Shown here one piece after another: positions 10,995-23,017 of a stretch of DNA of 64,000 nt. Origin of the DNA: Brevipalpus yothersi (taxonomy: Eukaryota; Arthropoda; Arachnida; Trombidiformes; Tenuipalpidae); assembly GCA_003956705.1 (NCBI GenBank), contig QZCP01000209.1, positions 1 to 64,000 of the forward strand. Reading direction: 5' to 3'. The position numbers were made by a program, and so were the translations under genes. Within the stretch, counting starts at the first letter, position 1, and each line of letters opens with the position of its first letter. Under the pieces are notes generated by a model that saw nothing but the letters and a program-made list of their open reading frames with translations, was not told the DNA's origin and did not search any database.

Positions 10995-11297
10995 ATGGAC
11001 GCTGAAATTGTTGATCCTGAAGTTGGTGATCTCAACTTACCACAAGTTAAATATGAATGTGAGTACTATGAGTTCAACAGGCCACTGAGTTGTGTATTAA
11101 CTTTTCTGTTGCATTTTCACCCATCAAAATAGACTTGGATCATACTGCAGGTGTCCAGTAAGTGTTGATATGAGATACAAAACTCAACATTAACTTCCAC
11201 TCTCCATTTTCTAGGATCCATGCATGTACGTAGAGTTAACATTCGTCGATTGAGCCTCGTGAGCCTTCGGAAGGACCGATTGTCGATTACAAACTAA
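10995..11297 (+). CDS. Possible three-exon micro-gene (54 aa)
   Basis: An ATG at 10,995 opens 21 codons to a GTGAGT donor at 11,059. A TAG acceptor leads to an 18-nt exon (11,133-11,150), and a TTCTAG acceptor leads to a last exon (11,215-11,297) that ends in TAA. Phase is kept across both junctions, with introns of 74 and 64 nt. The product begins acidic and ends Arg-rich. The middle donor (GTGTCC) is weak and the exon is tiny, so this may be chance. No family is recognised. It is divergently placed relative to the protease homologue ending at 11,604. Confidence 0.22.
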
Positions 11298-11603
11298 TTA
11301 AGCCGTAATTCATTTAATAGGGGGTGGAACATTGAAGAAAGCCTTCAAACAGGCAGCAATTGCACTAATGAACTGAGTGATTCAAGGCACTTGATGCCTT
11401 GAAAAATCGAAATAATCTACACGTATAAATGACTTTATCATGGTCTCTTTCATTTCTTTCATCGAATGTGAGAATTATCAATTTTTTTTATTAATAGTGG
11501 AACATTTATCTATCAAATAGAAACTCAGTAAATAGTTTCCCCTAGACTCATTATTCAGATTCCATCCAATCTCGAATCAACAAAAATTTGCTGTATCAGA
11601 TGC

Positions 11604-12572
11604 TCAAACCAAACAAATTTCTGGTGATTTCATCAGAATATCTCGATAAACATCAAGGTGGTGAGCCATATAATTTTTGTAATTCCATTTAGGGCTCATA
11701 AGATCGACACCGGTAATAGACCATTGACCAGAGGGACTTAGTGCCAAGAGTACATGTTTATCATCAATTTGTCCTTTCTTAATTGGTAATCGAGTTCGAT
11801 GCTTTTCAGGTTCAAACTTAACTCCTAGAACAAGATGAGACTCGTATACCTACATTTAATTACTTCAAATCTCCAGACTTACCTTTTGGATCCACTTTCC
11901 ATTGATAAATTCTGTCTTCATCATACATGATATCCAAATTCACGAAGAACATATTCCATGAAATCTGATAAGTTTCGAACTCATCTTTGTCGTAAACCGA
12001 ACTTTTTGCCACGCAAATCGGTTGCAATTTTGAAGACAGGGGTAGGCTTTCCGGTAGCTCAAATATCGTATATCCTTCGGTATCGAGACATTTGATATTT
12101 TTGAGATCCATAAACTCACCTCCAGGCATAACGCCAAGATGAACGCTCTTGAATACGCCACTACCATAGAATAAAAGGTGCTCAAAATTTTGTCTACATC
12201 CACATTCAGTTCGAGTAAGTATATGACGTGGGGAAATGACATAGCCATCACAAAAATTTCTCTCCCGTTCCGGACCATAAGCTCTGAACAATAAACGTGG
12301 TTAATAAATAGTGTTGATAAATGTCTCAAGGTATATCTCGATATTCTTACCCAACTCTCACCATCCATGGATGATTTTCTATTCTAATATGCTCTTGTTT
12401 ATAACTATCCGTCTTAGCCAATGGAGCTTGGCCGCAAGCTAGAATTGAAAGAAAAAATAATTAACCATCTTTTCTAAAAAACATGGTAATTTCGCTTACA
12501 GCAATTTTTATCCGCAGATACTGATACCATTAGTATTCCGATGATGATGATGATATTGCTACAAAAAATCAT
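11604..12572 (-). CDS. Secreted inactive serine protease homologue, four exons
   Basis: Exons 12,572-12,500, 12,438-12,351, 12,283-11,883 and 11,824-11,604 join in phase to give 260 residues, the normal size of a trypsin-like domain with leader. The start encodes a signal peptide (an Ile run, then SVSADKNC). The S1 landmarks are visible: a short pro-region with a Cys pair (NCSCGQAP), then NHPWMVRV, then FCDGYVISPRHILT as the chymotrypsin Cys and core strand, and a C-terminal PSGQWSITGV stretch. The catalytic set is missing. The LTAAHC position reads LTRTEC, the Asp site reads YTIFELP, and no GDSGGP is present. It is therefore a serine protease homologue, probably secreted, of the kind used as cofactors, decoys or binding proteins in arthropods. 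All introns are short, 59 to 67 nt. It heads a cluster with decayed relatives at 13.7-14.2 kb. Confidence 0.8.
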
Positions 12573-12699
12573 TTTTCTTTCTGATCGCAACTTAACAATA
12601 GGGAACAAAATTATAACCTCAATTAACATGTACGTGTATCAACTAATTAAATTATGTTTCTCTGCTTACTTTGGCACAGCCTTAAGTAGTCACCCTCTT

Positions 12700-13690
12700 A
12701 AGATTACAAGATACAGCCCTCATGTCAATCATCCTTGCTCATCATCAGTCTGATACAATAATTTTTGAGTGGACAAAGAAGTATATCTCCTCAACTCCCT
12801 CGATATCAACTTGAATAGCATGCCTTGATTATTTTAGGGCTCCTCATAAGTGTGCTCAGAAAAAATGGAGTGAATAAAGTTAAATAAATTAAAATTAGTA
12901 GAAAATTGCTTCCTGTTCGCTATCTACCTTTTTCTCGATGAATGCTGATTGGATTTGATTAATTTGAAGTTATCAACTTTTTTAATGCTTCTCTTTCCTC
13001 CCGCTTCGAGGTCTGCATACAAGTACTGATGGTAACACTTTGTTCAACTCTACATCATACTTACTGGATAAGCCTTCCGAAGCTCTCTGATAAATTATTT
13101 CACCATTCTCTTGCCATTCATTATACTAGATTATTATCATAATCATTTTCCGTATTGAAGCTAGTCACTAATAATGATGACTAAGCTACCGATGACGAGA
13201 GGATCTATCGGACATAAAAGTTTTGCTCAGTATATTTATCCTCGAGATGCAATATTCTTCGCATCCAAATTTATTTTGGATGACTTTAATCAGTTGCTGT
13301 TTTGACTTTCCGGTTAAGAGATGCAGAGGTTCCGGTCATTCAGAAATCTTATCACAGTTACAGTGTGAGATCATATACCTTAACAATTGATAGATGAATC
13401 CGTTCAATCAAACCGTCATACATTCGATATAAAATTTGAAGGAAAAATGAAAGAAATATCCTAATAGAGTATCAAGCCAGTTTTGGATGGAGAAAATTGA
13501 AGTTAAAAGTTTTGTGTCCACATTCGAGGGGAACTCTACATCACGAGATCCTGGCCATGAAGTGATATTTATTAATGAGTTTGTTTCCCTGAATATAACC
13601 AATCAAAAACATGGAATGAACTCCAAATTTATTAATTATATTTTACCACATATTTCAAACTCAAATCATTCCAAAAGAGATTCAAGAAAC
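12700..13690. other. Intergenic, no supported gene
   Basis: AT-rich spacer between the intact protease homologue and its decayed copy. Short open frames on both strands at 13,408-13,753 overlap each other and the 3' part of the pseudogene, and none has an independent coding signal. Confidence 0.4.
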
Positions 13691-13699
13691 ACTCAAATC

Positions 13700-14190
13700 A
13701 GACAAAATTCCGGAAAATTTGTACGGTTTCTATCTTTCTTATCGCAAACATAATTTTTTGCCACACAAATGGGTTGCAATTTTGATGACAAAGGTAAAGC
13801 TTCCGGTAGCTCAATTATTGCGTATTCCTTGGTTTCGAGACATTTGATATTTTCTAAGATCATTGTTTAACCACTAGGCAGAGTGGCTGGATATTGGTTG
13901 CAGAACATATCACTTCCATGGAAGAGAGTGTGACTGAAGTTTTCACGACATCCACACTCATTTCGGGTAAGAATCTGACGTGGCGATATCACATAACTGG
14001 CACAATCATGTTTATCTCCTTTAGGATCATATCCATAGGCTTTGAATGAAAATTAATTAGAATTAGAAAGAAAATTGGTCGATAGATTCAGGTCCCAATC
14101 ATCATCCATGGATGATTTTCGATCTCCATCATCGTGTTCAATTCATTTGATTCTTTCTCCAGAGGAGCTCGACCGCAAGCTAAGTATGGG
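13700..14190 (-). pseudogene. Decayed copy of the 11.6-kb serine protease homologue
   Basis: The minus-strand translation tracks the intact neighbour: AYGYDPKGDKHDC, then YVISPRQILTRNECGC, then IKCLETKEYAIIELPEAL and LQPICVA. An in-frame TAA lies near 13,867 and a further stop near 13,700, and no clean last exon was found. Part of the second exon (the CGRAP-like and HPWMM region) is recognisable near 14,090-14,180, with the reading frame lost. The histidine position is again replaced (LTRNEC), so inactivity preceded the duplication. Confidence 0.7.
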
Positions 14191-14289
14191 GGAGTATGGG
14201 GGAATTTTGGAAACTGGTGAATATAAGTTTGAAAACCAAACTGTAATCAAAAATTTGATGGTGACCGATTCTTTTTTCATTTTTTGAAC

Positions 14290-15860
14290 TCTTGATTGAC
14301 GAACAAAATTAAATTTGTTGCTCCTGGATGAGTTTTAAAACTCATTTTCCTTCCATTTTATTACGCTCTGTGGAAAATAGAATAATCTTTTCACCGCAAT
14401 CTGAATCCACAGATCCCGATGCTATGAGCATTATACCTGCTAAATTGGTGCACAAATTGGTTAGCATTTTGATAAGAAACCCAAATCAATTTAATCATCA
14501 ATCATTTTTTTAAACATAGAGATATCATTTTGATCGACACAGGATGTTTGTTCAATCGAATAAGCTTAGGTTTCAGAATTGATCCGCTCGGTACGAATTC
14601 ATGCGTATTGCATCATTTTGTTAGCATATACACAATCTCCGAAAGTTCCACTGGTTTCTTTTTACCTCCTCTCTCAAGTCACCAATAAGCAATATGAGCA
14701 TCAAGTGGTGATGATATAACAGTAATTCGCCTCTTCTACAAGTTGTTAAGCCGATTGAAACTTAAAGTAATATGGTGTCAAAAATAACTATCTCCGACAA
14801 AATAGAGAAGATACATTCCTATAACTTTCGCTAATTTTGATAGAGAGGAGCCTTATAGAGTTGTGACTTAGAGGCATTTGATGTGAGCAGATACAAGTGA
14901 ATAGTATAGTCGGTATATGATTTCTCTTTGGGAAATATATCAGGGTAATTGGCCAGAATAAATACTATCAATTCTCATGGTGGGTAGCCATGTGGCATCG
15001 CAGCTCTTTAAATCATCAAGATGCAGCATGAGTAGTGTTTGAACTTTTAATAACAGATCCAAGATGTAGATTCTCCAAAAAGTGTAGAGAAACACTGTTT
15101 CCTCATGATTGGGTTGGAGATAAGCTCGAAAGTTGGGTGAATAAGCAAGTAAGACAATTGTTCAGTGCTAACAAACAATGTTATACATGTATGTTCATTA
15201 CCTCTAGTGGATACTAAACATCAATTGTGGATACTTAGCAGTAATTGCCAAGAAATAATTGATAACGCCCTCCAGCCTTCGAATTGAAAACATCATTCTT
15301 ATATTCGTCCCCGAAAGTTACCATGAAAGAACTGTTGATTGAAATTCTTTCTATTTTCTACCTCATTCATTCATCTGTCAATTGGCCCTGTATTTGATTT
15401 CCGTGTTGATCCGGAGTTGTTGCTACGCTCACCGAGGAGAAATTATGTTGATAATTGAGTCAAATTGATTCGTTTATCGTTCAACGTGGCAAATAAGCTG
15501 AGATGATTACTCTTATCACATCAGGACAATGGATTTCGCCGAGTGACACGTACATCCGACCACAAAGAGGTCAGTCTCTGTTTATATCTTCCTATCTATC
15601 CATCAATTTTCCATTGCGAGAAATGTCATGATGATCATGATAATATCTGATTTGGTCCCACTCGAATTTGTGAGTCAATATGCTATCCGGTTTTCAGGAA
15701 CAAGGAAACTTCAGAATGTTATACAGAGGATGAGTCTGAGGGATCGAGATTTATTCATGCTTCAGTAGAAAATCTTGATGAAGATTTCCGAAGTGAATTT
15801 TCATTCATCAATTGATCGAGATACTCAGGGCTATCTCAGCTCCAGTTCTCAATGCCAAAA
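14290..15860. other. Intergenic, no supported gene
   Basis: AT-rich DNA with only short, overlapping open frames. I see no inverted or direct repeats of note and no homologue of other segments. Confidence 0.4.
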
Positions 15861-15869
15861 TGATCTTAT

Positions 15870-16860
15870 TTATTTGACTCCAACCTCTGTCATCTTTGGA
15901 GGGCTTTTGAAAAAGCCTTCAAATAAAACTAGATGATAATCGTCGGGAGAGAACGATAAAACAGCTTCGGCAACCTCTTCTACTCCTTCTCTTAGTCCCT
16001 CGAATGATTTTTTCTGCTTGATAGAATCACTAATGAGCTTCTGAATGAAGAAGAACTCTCCATTGGGCCCACGCTTCCAGGATACAACCATGGAAATGGC
16101 TGAATTTGAGGATTCAGAGAAGATGTTCTTGTAGTCCGACCAAAAACAAGCCACGGAATTGGGATCTTCAGAAATTCCTGGACTCCTCAAGATCACTACA
16201 TTCGGTTTATCAATACCGAGCGATCCATCTGGATTCACAATGACCTGTCTCAAATCATCATCCTGATAGAGCAAATCGAATTGCTCATCATATCTCTGAT
16301 ATGGACAGGCTCGTGCAAAAGGAAGTCACTTTACCAGTTGGTTTTGGTGCATAAATTGCTATTCTTCCTCGTTTCTCACCATCAACCGTCACACACCATT
16401 CTGGTACCAATATTTTATTCCCCTTTTTTCTGATACCAATGCGTGAATGCTCTCCAGTATCCTCTCTAGAAACCCTATAAAAGAAGATTATCAGCGAGAA
16501 TTATCGATCTAATCACGGTTGTTATACCAGACGTGGACGATGAAAGGAAATGGCCTTCGTCTCCCATTGGAGAGTGGTTTCTCTGAATAACAAACCTCGA
16601 TAATAGTCATGAGATCATTATAACAATCAATGATATAAAATCGGGGGCACCTTCCATTTCACTTACCGCATCGATCCAATCAAATCTGATTGGGAAAAGA
16701 AGGGATAAATACCAATCATTAATCAAATCATCGGTGTTATCGTATCAGTTAAAAAAAAGATTTTGTTGACTGATCTAGCTCCAACTTGTTCAGAAATTAC
16801 TCACCAAGAATTGATAAAAGAAGCCAAATACACGATAACAATTTGATCTGAAAAATTCCG
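15870..16860 (-). pseudogene. Disrupted member of the second protease-homologue family
   Basis: Homologous to the intact four-exon gene at 51,504-52,492. The last exon (16,474-15,870) carries RIGIRKKGNKILVPEWCVTV, then RGRIAIYAPK, and later PNVVILRSPG and VSWKRGPNGEFFFIQK. Exon 3 (16,582-16,528) encodes PFPFIVHV and joins in phase through a GTATAA donor and a TTTTATAG acceptor. The expected short second exon near 16,680 is out of frame. The leader exon near 16,840 has a good hydrophobic run but reads ATC where the start ATG should be. One extra T near 16,318 shifts the frame between the two halves of the last exon. Several independent lesions make this a pseudogene. A stub of the same exon recurs at 17,857-17,925. 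Confidence 0.65.
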
Positions 16861-16899
16861 AAAAATTATCAAGGATTGATTAATCATCTCATATTTCAG

Positions 16900-18789
16900 T
16901 TTCTCTAATCTTCTAGTGTTATATGTTAGATTACGTCGATGGATATGCTTGACCAAGATGTCCATCGAGCATTAGTCGAGGATTGGACTGAATTCTTCCA
17001 ATTTGGTGGTCACTCTCACGAGAAAATGGTATTACTTCTCACTCAACAGATATCCCTTTATCGAACGATTCATTACCCGGAAACAATAAGCAATAGTCAA
17101 AATTGACAACAATGTTGAAAAATTGTGATGCAAATTATTCAATCCGAAGTTGATAAACTGTACTTCTCTTCGATTCCTTTAACCTTTCTCTGTATATACA
17201 GCATCAAAGGACATGAGTCAAAGAAGATTTCTTCTAGATATGTCCTCTTCATGGAATACAGCCATTAATCATCAGCTATAGATTGTTATGAACTTTTTTA
17301 ATAAGGTACCATTGGCTAGTGTAGTTATTTAACCATCTATGGAGGATTATTTGATAAAACTGTTCCATTTTATAACAAATGTATCACAGAACATTAGTGT
17401 ATTGAATCATTGACTATGCTTTTTAATACCTTGATTTCCAAATATATACAAAACTCCACATTGAACATAAACTCTTTGCTTGATCTTTAGGAAATCTCTC
17501 ATTGGCACATTAATGTATATCTATTAAGGTCTAGGTAACTGAATTTCTTGAGTTTAATCTCGGATATTTCTGTTCGGTGTCTGATACAACAATTTCACCA
17601 CATCCTTCGAGTTTTTAAAAAAATTTCTTCCGTTTGACCGTTTCAATGATAAGTTTATGTGCTAAAAAACTTGTCATCATTATCTCTGGTTCCATAAAAC
17701 GAGCATATGAGTGGCGTCATTAGAAAAGATATCATTTTCTATTCAAAAAACATATGTACTGTTGTGTAACTTCCGGTATTTTCAACATCACTGTATGGGC
17801 TCTTCAGTCCAGATTGATGTATCTGTTGGTTTGATGTTCCTTCTGGATAGGTCATCTTGATGGAGCAAATCTAATTACTGATCATATCCCTGATATGGAC
17901 AGGCTTGCAAGAAGGAAAATTGCATGGAAAATTATGTTTGGTCGAGATTTTCAATCGTCATCATGAAAGAGGTGGTGAACTGGGAGGAGGAGGTATATTT
18001 TCGGCCAGATTTTTCAATCCAATCAAACTCGCACATATCATGTAACTATCTGAGCCTAGTTCAAAAAGAACTTTCAAATATTTCTGAGATATTTTCAGTG
18101 AGGAAAAATGGACCAAAAGATGAAAAATCTCCCTTTTTCTTGATTGAAGATCGCTAACCTACTCAGCTGCTTGACCTACAATCTGTTCTCGACAATTAGT
18201 TCATTAGAAATCATCAAAACTATTGGTTGAGTAGTATACCATGAGATAATAACATTTATATTATGTAGGCAATTTGAGTGCTTATATCGAGGACAATATT
18301 GTAGGTTCAGTGGAAGATACTGTACTCACCCCTGTCATCATGAACTTACATAGTACTCACCAAAATCAACGTCATAGATGGATAATCAGGTTGGTCTACT
18401 AGTATGAATCTTCCATACAGACACTGGTGAGATGGAAAAATTCATCATCATCGGTAGATATCTACTTCATCTCTACCTCCTTCTTATTATCATGAGAAAA
18501 AGGATGTAATGAGCCTCTCGCTTATCTTCTTACCATCTATCACTAGTTTGTTCACCATCATCCTCATCAGCTCTCTAAATACACTGAATATGATGTTCAT
18601 GAAAAATAGCCACATAGGCCAGGAGCTTGTAATTCGATATTGTTAGGTTTCGCAGTCGGAAACCAAGCAATATCACTTGATAATGTATCCCATGCTAAGC
18701 TCCTTAGATATTGGAGATCAAAACAGAGATTATAGTGAATATGCAGGAGCTCTCAGTCTCGAAAGAAATACCTAAAGCTAGCAAATGAA
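16900..18789. other. Intergenic, with a small protease-homologue stub
   Basis: AT-rich DNA. The segment 17,857-17,925 matches 16,262-16,325 (shared GATATGGACAGGCT), so it is a broken piece of the same exon. The rest shows no gene or repeat I can support. Confidence 0.45.
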
Positions 18790-18794
18790 GCAAT

Positions 18795-19021
18795 TGCAGC
18801 CGAATTTAGGTAGCATTCAACAAAACCCCACAATTTCGAATCACTTCTCCGGAAGTTACTCGCTTAATGTCTCTTTTATTATCACACATTGTATCTTTTT
18901 TCGAGAAAGGTAGGACCCTACACGGGCCAGACAGTATTGATTTATAGATTAATAATTAACATGTTCGTTTTGAATCCGGTTGACTCCTCAAGGTTGATCC
19001 ATGGCAACATATTCGGTTGCA
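18795..19021 (-). repeat. 3' LTR of E2
   Basis: 227 bp with TG...CA ends, matching 21,129-21,363. It is preceded by GCAAT. Confidence 0.9.
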
Positions 19022-19209
19022 CGTTCCCCGGTCTAAAATGGGAAGTCTCTTTCCCATAATCACTTCTAATTACGATGAGTATCATGGCAATAGAACATTG
19101 AGATAATCAAGTGCATAGGTGCGGCATATCATTACCTAAGTGCCCTTAGATGAGTGTGCATATAACACATTACACAGAAAATTAGCATAACACAATTCTG
19201 AAGAAACAG

Positions 19210-19719
19210 CATTCACTGTGGGAGCATTTCTGCAAGTTTATCTGAATCTGAATCAGTTCCAGGAACCACGAATGCTATAACGTTCCCATCTTCTTAGACT
19301 ACATCTTGTCGATGTTTGAGCTCATTGACGAAATTTATTTCTATATCCAACTCATGATTTTGAAACAAGTTTGCACTCATTTTCCCAGCGAAGATTGCAT
19401 TGATTACTTGTGAAATTTCCTGACTCTGTCTATTGTGGTCATATTTTTAAACAAAGTCGTCAAGATCAAGGGGCATTACTGGACGACCTCTTCTGATCAT
19501 CGTGATGAGACAGGGGCTAGTCATCATCTCCATAGCTATATTTCTTGCAACAGCCACCACTGAATGACCATTACCTTCAAGTATCACATCTCGTGAGTAC
19601 TTCTCGTAGAGAAACTAATTCACTTCAAGTCGTCCGTCAACTTCATCAGGCAAGAATACGTGTTGGCGGAGATAATAAAAACTTTCCCACCAGGGCTTTA
19701 AAGTATTGAGATTTGGCAT
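19210..19719 (-). pseudogene. E2 second ORF (PWWE family), with stops
   Basis: An ATG at 19,719 follows AATTTCAG by three bases. The frame begins MPNLNTLKPWWESFYYLRQ, parallel to MPMLVNRKPWWENLYRLKN in E3. Similarity continues across an in-frame stop near 19,615: FLY, then DVIL, a VV pair, MEMM, MIRR and LDLDDFV followed by a stop and KYD match FLY, DIIL, VV, MELM, MVRR and LNLDKFIQQYD of E3. At least three stops interrupt it, so it is dead. The shared order of motifs between divergent elements shows this ORF was under selection in their ancestor. I recognise no known domain. Confidence 0.7.
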
Positions 19720-19894
19720 TATCTGAAATTGAACATTGTTCATCATTTTTCCTACTGTATTGAGCAAGATGACTCTGGTGCCCATAGTTTTGTACAAATA
19801 TATTCATTTTGAAGCAACAAAATTAGCTCTCTAACTTTCTCCATTCACTTGGAGATACTAAACGAGTATTCTGGGAACATGTGATTTCCACACC

Positions 19895-20302
19895 TTAGGA
19901 GTATCCTGAATCTTCTATTCCAAAGATGGTGGTAACAAGAAATACCACCAGCAAAACTATTGCTGTCGCAATTCGAAACAAATTCACCCGTTTACCAGAG
20001 AGTTCATGGTATTGACACCATCTTAATAAATCAGAAAACAAGCTTTTTCTCATTTTATCAGTGATTGGACCAAGTGTCACAATTCCACGGTTGTTCATTT
20101 CACGATTCAGGTTGAACATATCAATTGGTAAGTCGTCATTATTGATTCTCAAAATTCCTAAAGTGGGCAAATGCAAGAGCTTTCCATAATCATTGAGCTG
20201 CAGTGCATCAGCTATCATCTCAAATTCATCCAACCAATCGGTCAAATCATCACCAAAATTATCACCAGAAAACATTGAAATGTGATCACTTAAATCAATC
20301 AT
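19895..20302 (-). CDS. gag: E2 internally deleted Gag with membrane segment
   Basis: Starting at ATG 20,302, the first 35 residues have the Gag amino-terminal look (HISMFSGDN, then DWLDEFEMIADAL), similar to the start of the E3 Gag (DVIEWLENYED). The sequence then jumps to a C-terminal type of region ending in a hydrophobic run (IATAIVLLVVFLVTTIFGI) and a stop. The whole is only about 135 residues, against 600-690 in the other two elements, so most of the capsid and nucleocapsid regions are missing. It keeps the C-terminal membrane anchor seen in E1 and E3. Confidence 0.6.
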   Translation of the reverse strand: MIDLSDHISMFSGDNFGDDLTDWLDEFEMIADALQLNDYGKLLHLPTLGILRINNDDLPIDMFNLNREMNNRGIVTLGPITDKMRKSLFSDLLRWCQYHELSGKRVNLFRIATAIVLLVVFLVTTIFGIEDSGYS

Positions 20303-20776
20303 TGTTAAGAATTTCAGATTCACCAAGAGGGGCTAAACATGTAATTGAATAACTTGATAATTTTCAGTCTTCTTTGGCTCACGATTTATTCGCTTCCAAT
20401 TTATCAGCTACACCTCAAGATTAGTTTTCCAAAGTTCCAAGAGGTTTCATACATTCAATCTAGTTTGCATTCAATTCCTCGGTTTAGTACAGTGTACAGT
20501 GCTGTTTTGACATATGATTTTAGTTAGAATCTATTCCGAATTTCTTTAATACTTGTTTCTAGATATTTCAGTCCCTTCACTGGGACGTTAAGGCAGGAAT
20601 TCTCAGTAAATTTCCATTGAAAAAATTTAGGAATGAAAACTGAATAAACTTCTGACCCTTACACTGGGCCCATCACTCGATGAGTTAACGAATCAGTATA
20701 CTATTTGAATAAGTGGCCCCTTTCTTGAAGCTCATTGGCCAGTGGAGGAGCGTTTGATTTAAATTTTTATTTAAAC

Positions 20777-20818
<42 letters not shown>

Positions 20819-21128
20819 AGGAATAGAAGACGAAGAAACTCTCTTCGAAGCTTCAGTTTTCATTTCAAGCCGTTCGTAGAACGGGAAACTAACTAGTAGA
20901 TAAATAATCACTTGATAATCAATGCTTTACCCTTCACTGGGCTTAGAACCAAAGTTCAAACTCTACCATGCTTTAGAATAATCAACGTGGAGCCAACTTA
21001 CTTTTTATTTGGTACATTCCGATGGATTATTCCCAATGGATTTCACTTTTCTTTCACTACACATGGATGGGATCAAGTTCCCAATTCACAACACTGGACT
21101 GACCTAGTCCTGGGCTTCGGCGCCAAAA

Positions 21129-21363
21129 TGCAACCGAATTTAGGTAGCATTCAACAAAACACCACAACTTCAAATCACTTCTCCGGAAGTTACTCGCTTA
21201 ATGTCTCTTTTATTATCACACATTGTATCTTTTTTCGAGAAAGAAAGAGAGGTAGGACCCTACACCGGCCAGACAGTATTGATTTATAGATTAATAATTA
21301 ACATGTTCGTTTTGAATCCAGTTGACTCATCAAGATTGCTCCATGGCAACATATTCGGTTGCA
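21129..21363 (-). repeat. 5' LTR of E2
   Basis: 235 bp, pairing with 18,795-19,021. The GCAAT duplication follows at 21,364. Confidence 0.9.
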
Positions 21364-21844
21364 GCAATGAACCTTATTCTCTCCAGCATATGGAATATGA
21401 ATCAATTTTGTAAGGGGTGTTGATAGTATATTGGTGATAATTCAAAAGAAAAGAGAGAAGAGAAATATTTTCCCTTTTGTCCAGGTTTCTACTACTACTT
21501 CGAGGAGATGGAGTTGGAAGGAAGTTATGTATTGAATGATAGATACTGAATACCTGTAATCGTACCAGATGTTATCCAAATTGGGATGCTCGATCCATGG
21601 GTATCAATCGATTGAGGATTATGACTATCTTGGTTATGGAAATGAACGATAACGATGAGCTGGTCAGTGGAATCAAGGATTCAGCTTTCATCCATGATAG
21701 ACTAGATTCATCTATGGATTACTTGATCCGAGGTTGATTTTAGCCTTTCGTTGGGGTTAGATGCTTATTGGAAACAGCACACTCCGGCTCTTAACATGCA
21801 GTTTGGGCCTCGAAGAATGCCATCAAAGTGTTCCAATTTGCAAT

Positions 21845-21940
21845 GCAAATTTAATCTAAACAAACCCAAACCTAACCTTAATAACCTGCGGTAGCTCTAA
21901 CCTAACTTAACCTAACCTAACCTACTCTCCCACTAATTAA
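21845..21940. repeat. Degenerate CCTAA-type repeat
   Basis: CCTAACC-like units recur, with a short clean run of about four CCTAA units near 21,900-21,930. This is the arthropod telomere unit (TTAGG on the other strand), here interstitial and too short to prove a telomeric origin. Confidence 0.5.
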
Positions 21941-22970
21941 AAACCTAATTAATGCCTAATTAATGCCTAATCAACAAAAAATAGAAAATTTTCCTTTTTT
22001 TCCCACGCATGCGCACACTTCGGAGCCATTTGCTCTGTAGCCTTTTCTCTTTTCGCTAGAAGATTAAGAATGCGAAAATGTTGGGAAAAAAAGTCAGTAT
22101 TTGTCAATGAGTTCAGAGAATGATAGCAATGGTTTTCTATCACAATGAAAACAAATCTCATGATCATAAAATACTTCATCAAGTATAGGAGCGTGCAGCA
22201 TCACATTTCAAGATCAGTTACCTGAATTGAGTGGTCAAAAAATTAGTGAAGTTTTTCACTACTTCTCGATGATGTAGGTAGTTTTTATCCTCCAGAGATA
22301 AACTCCGAGCTCTGAGGCTCTCACCTTCTCAAAAGTAGCTCTCAGCATTTGTACAAATTTCAATTTTCCCAAAATCGTAATGACTGGGTAGTTGTTCAAC
22401 CGACCAGTATCCAATTCATGAACTTGATGATGTTAAGGCATGAGGGACTGGAGAGAAATATATTTTTCTCCTGATTAGGATAGTTGATGGGGTCTTAAAT
22501 GAAAAATTTATAATATCTTCATTCCTTCGAACACAATTTATATTGCCATCAGAACTACGAAACTCGGAATCATTCGTGTGAATCATCCTACGAAAAAATT
22601 GAGCTCGAACTTTGAGCTAATCGGTAGATGCAAATGAACACATCCTAGTCCAGACTTTTGAAAAATATAGAGCAGATTATGACCTTATTTCTCCTCAGAT
22701 TCTTGTGAATGTGAGATAATCACTGATCACGCGATCATAATTGTCAAATTGTGTTAATACATGTATAATAGGCCCATACAGGCAATTGAATCTCAATCAA
22801 ACAGTAAGATTCATACTTATTAGGTCGAATATTAGGAATATATTCCTAGCTCAAATCTTTTCCAAGATCTGACAGTAAATGTTTCCTTATATTTGAGCAC
22901 ATCGCAGATTTTTATTTGATTTCATTCAATAGATCTGCCCAAACAATTGCGACCAATGATGAAGCATGCT
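21941..22970. other. Intergenic, no supported gene
   Basis: AT-rich spacer. A 71-codon minus-strand frame at 21,967-22,182 lacks any support. Confidence 0.4.
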
Positions 22971-23017
22971 CAGTTGAGCAGATATGCCCAATACATAATG
23001 GTAATTAATTTTGAAGT

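Larger units (their letters stand above)
18795..21363 (-). mobile_element. LTR retroelement E2, decayed, minus orientation
   Basis: The LTRs are 18,795-19,021 (227 bp) and 21,129-21,363 (235 bp). Both begin TGCA and end TTGCA, and they differ by an 8-bp GA-rich indel and scattered substitutions. GCAAT flanks both sides (18,790-18,794 and 21,364-21,368). The minus-strand primer-binding site, TGGCGCCGAAGCCCAGGA, is at 21,125-21,108, three bases from the 5' LTR. The interior holds a shortened Gag and a broken second ORF homologous to that of E3. No pol is visible. LTR divergence and stop codons show it is older than E1 and E3. An (AG)n microsatellite of about 36 bp lies in the leader at 20,779-20,816. 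Confidence 0.9.

Noticed and set aside
14075..14287. 70-codon plus-strand ORF
   Set aside because: It is antisense to the decayed protease homologue and explained by it.
21845..21940. A telomere or chromosome end
   Set aside because: Only a few CCTAA units with interruptions, with unique sequence on both sides; at most an interstitial relic.
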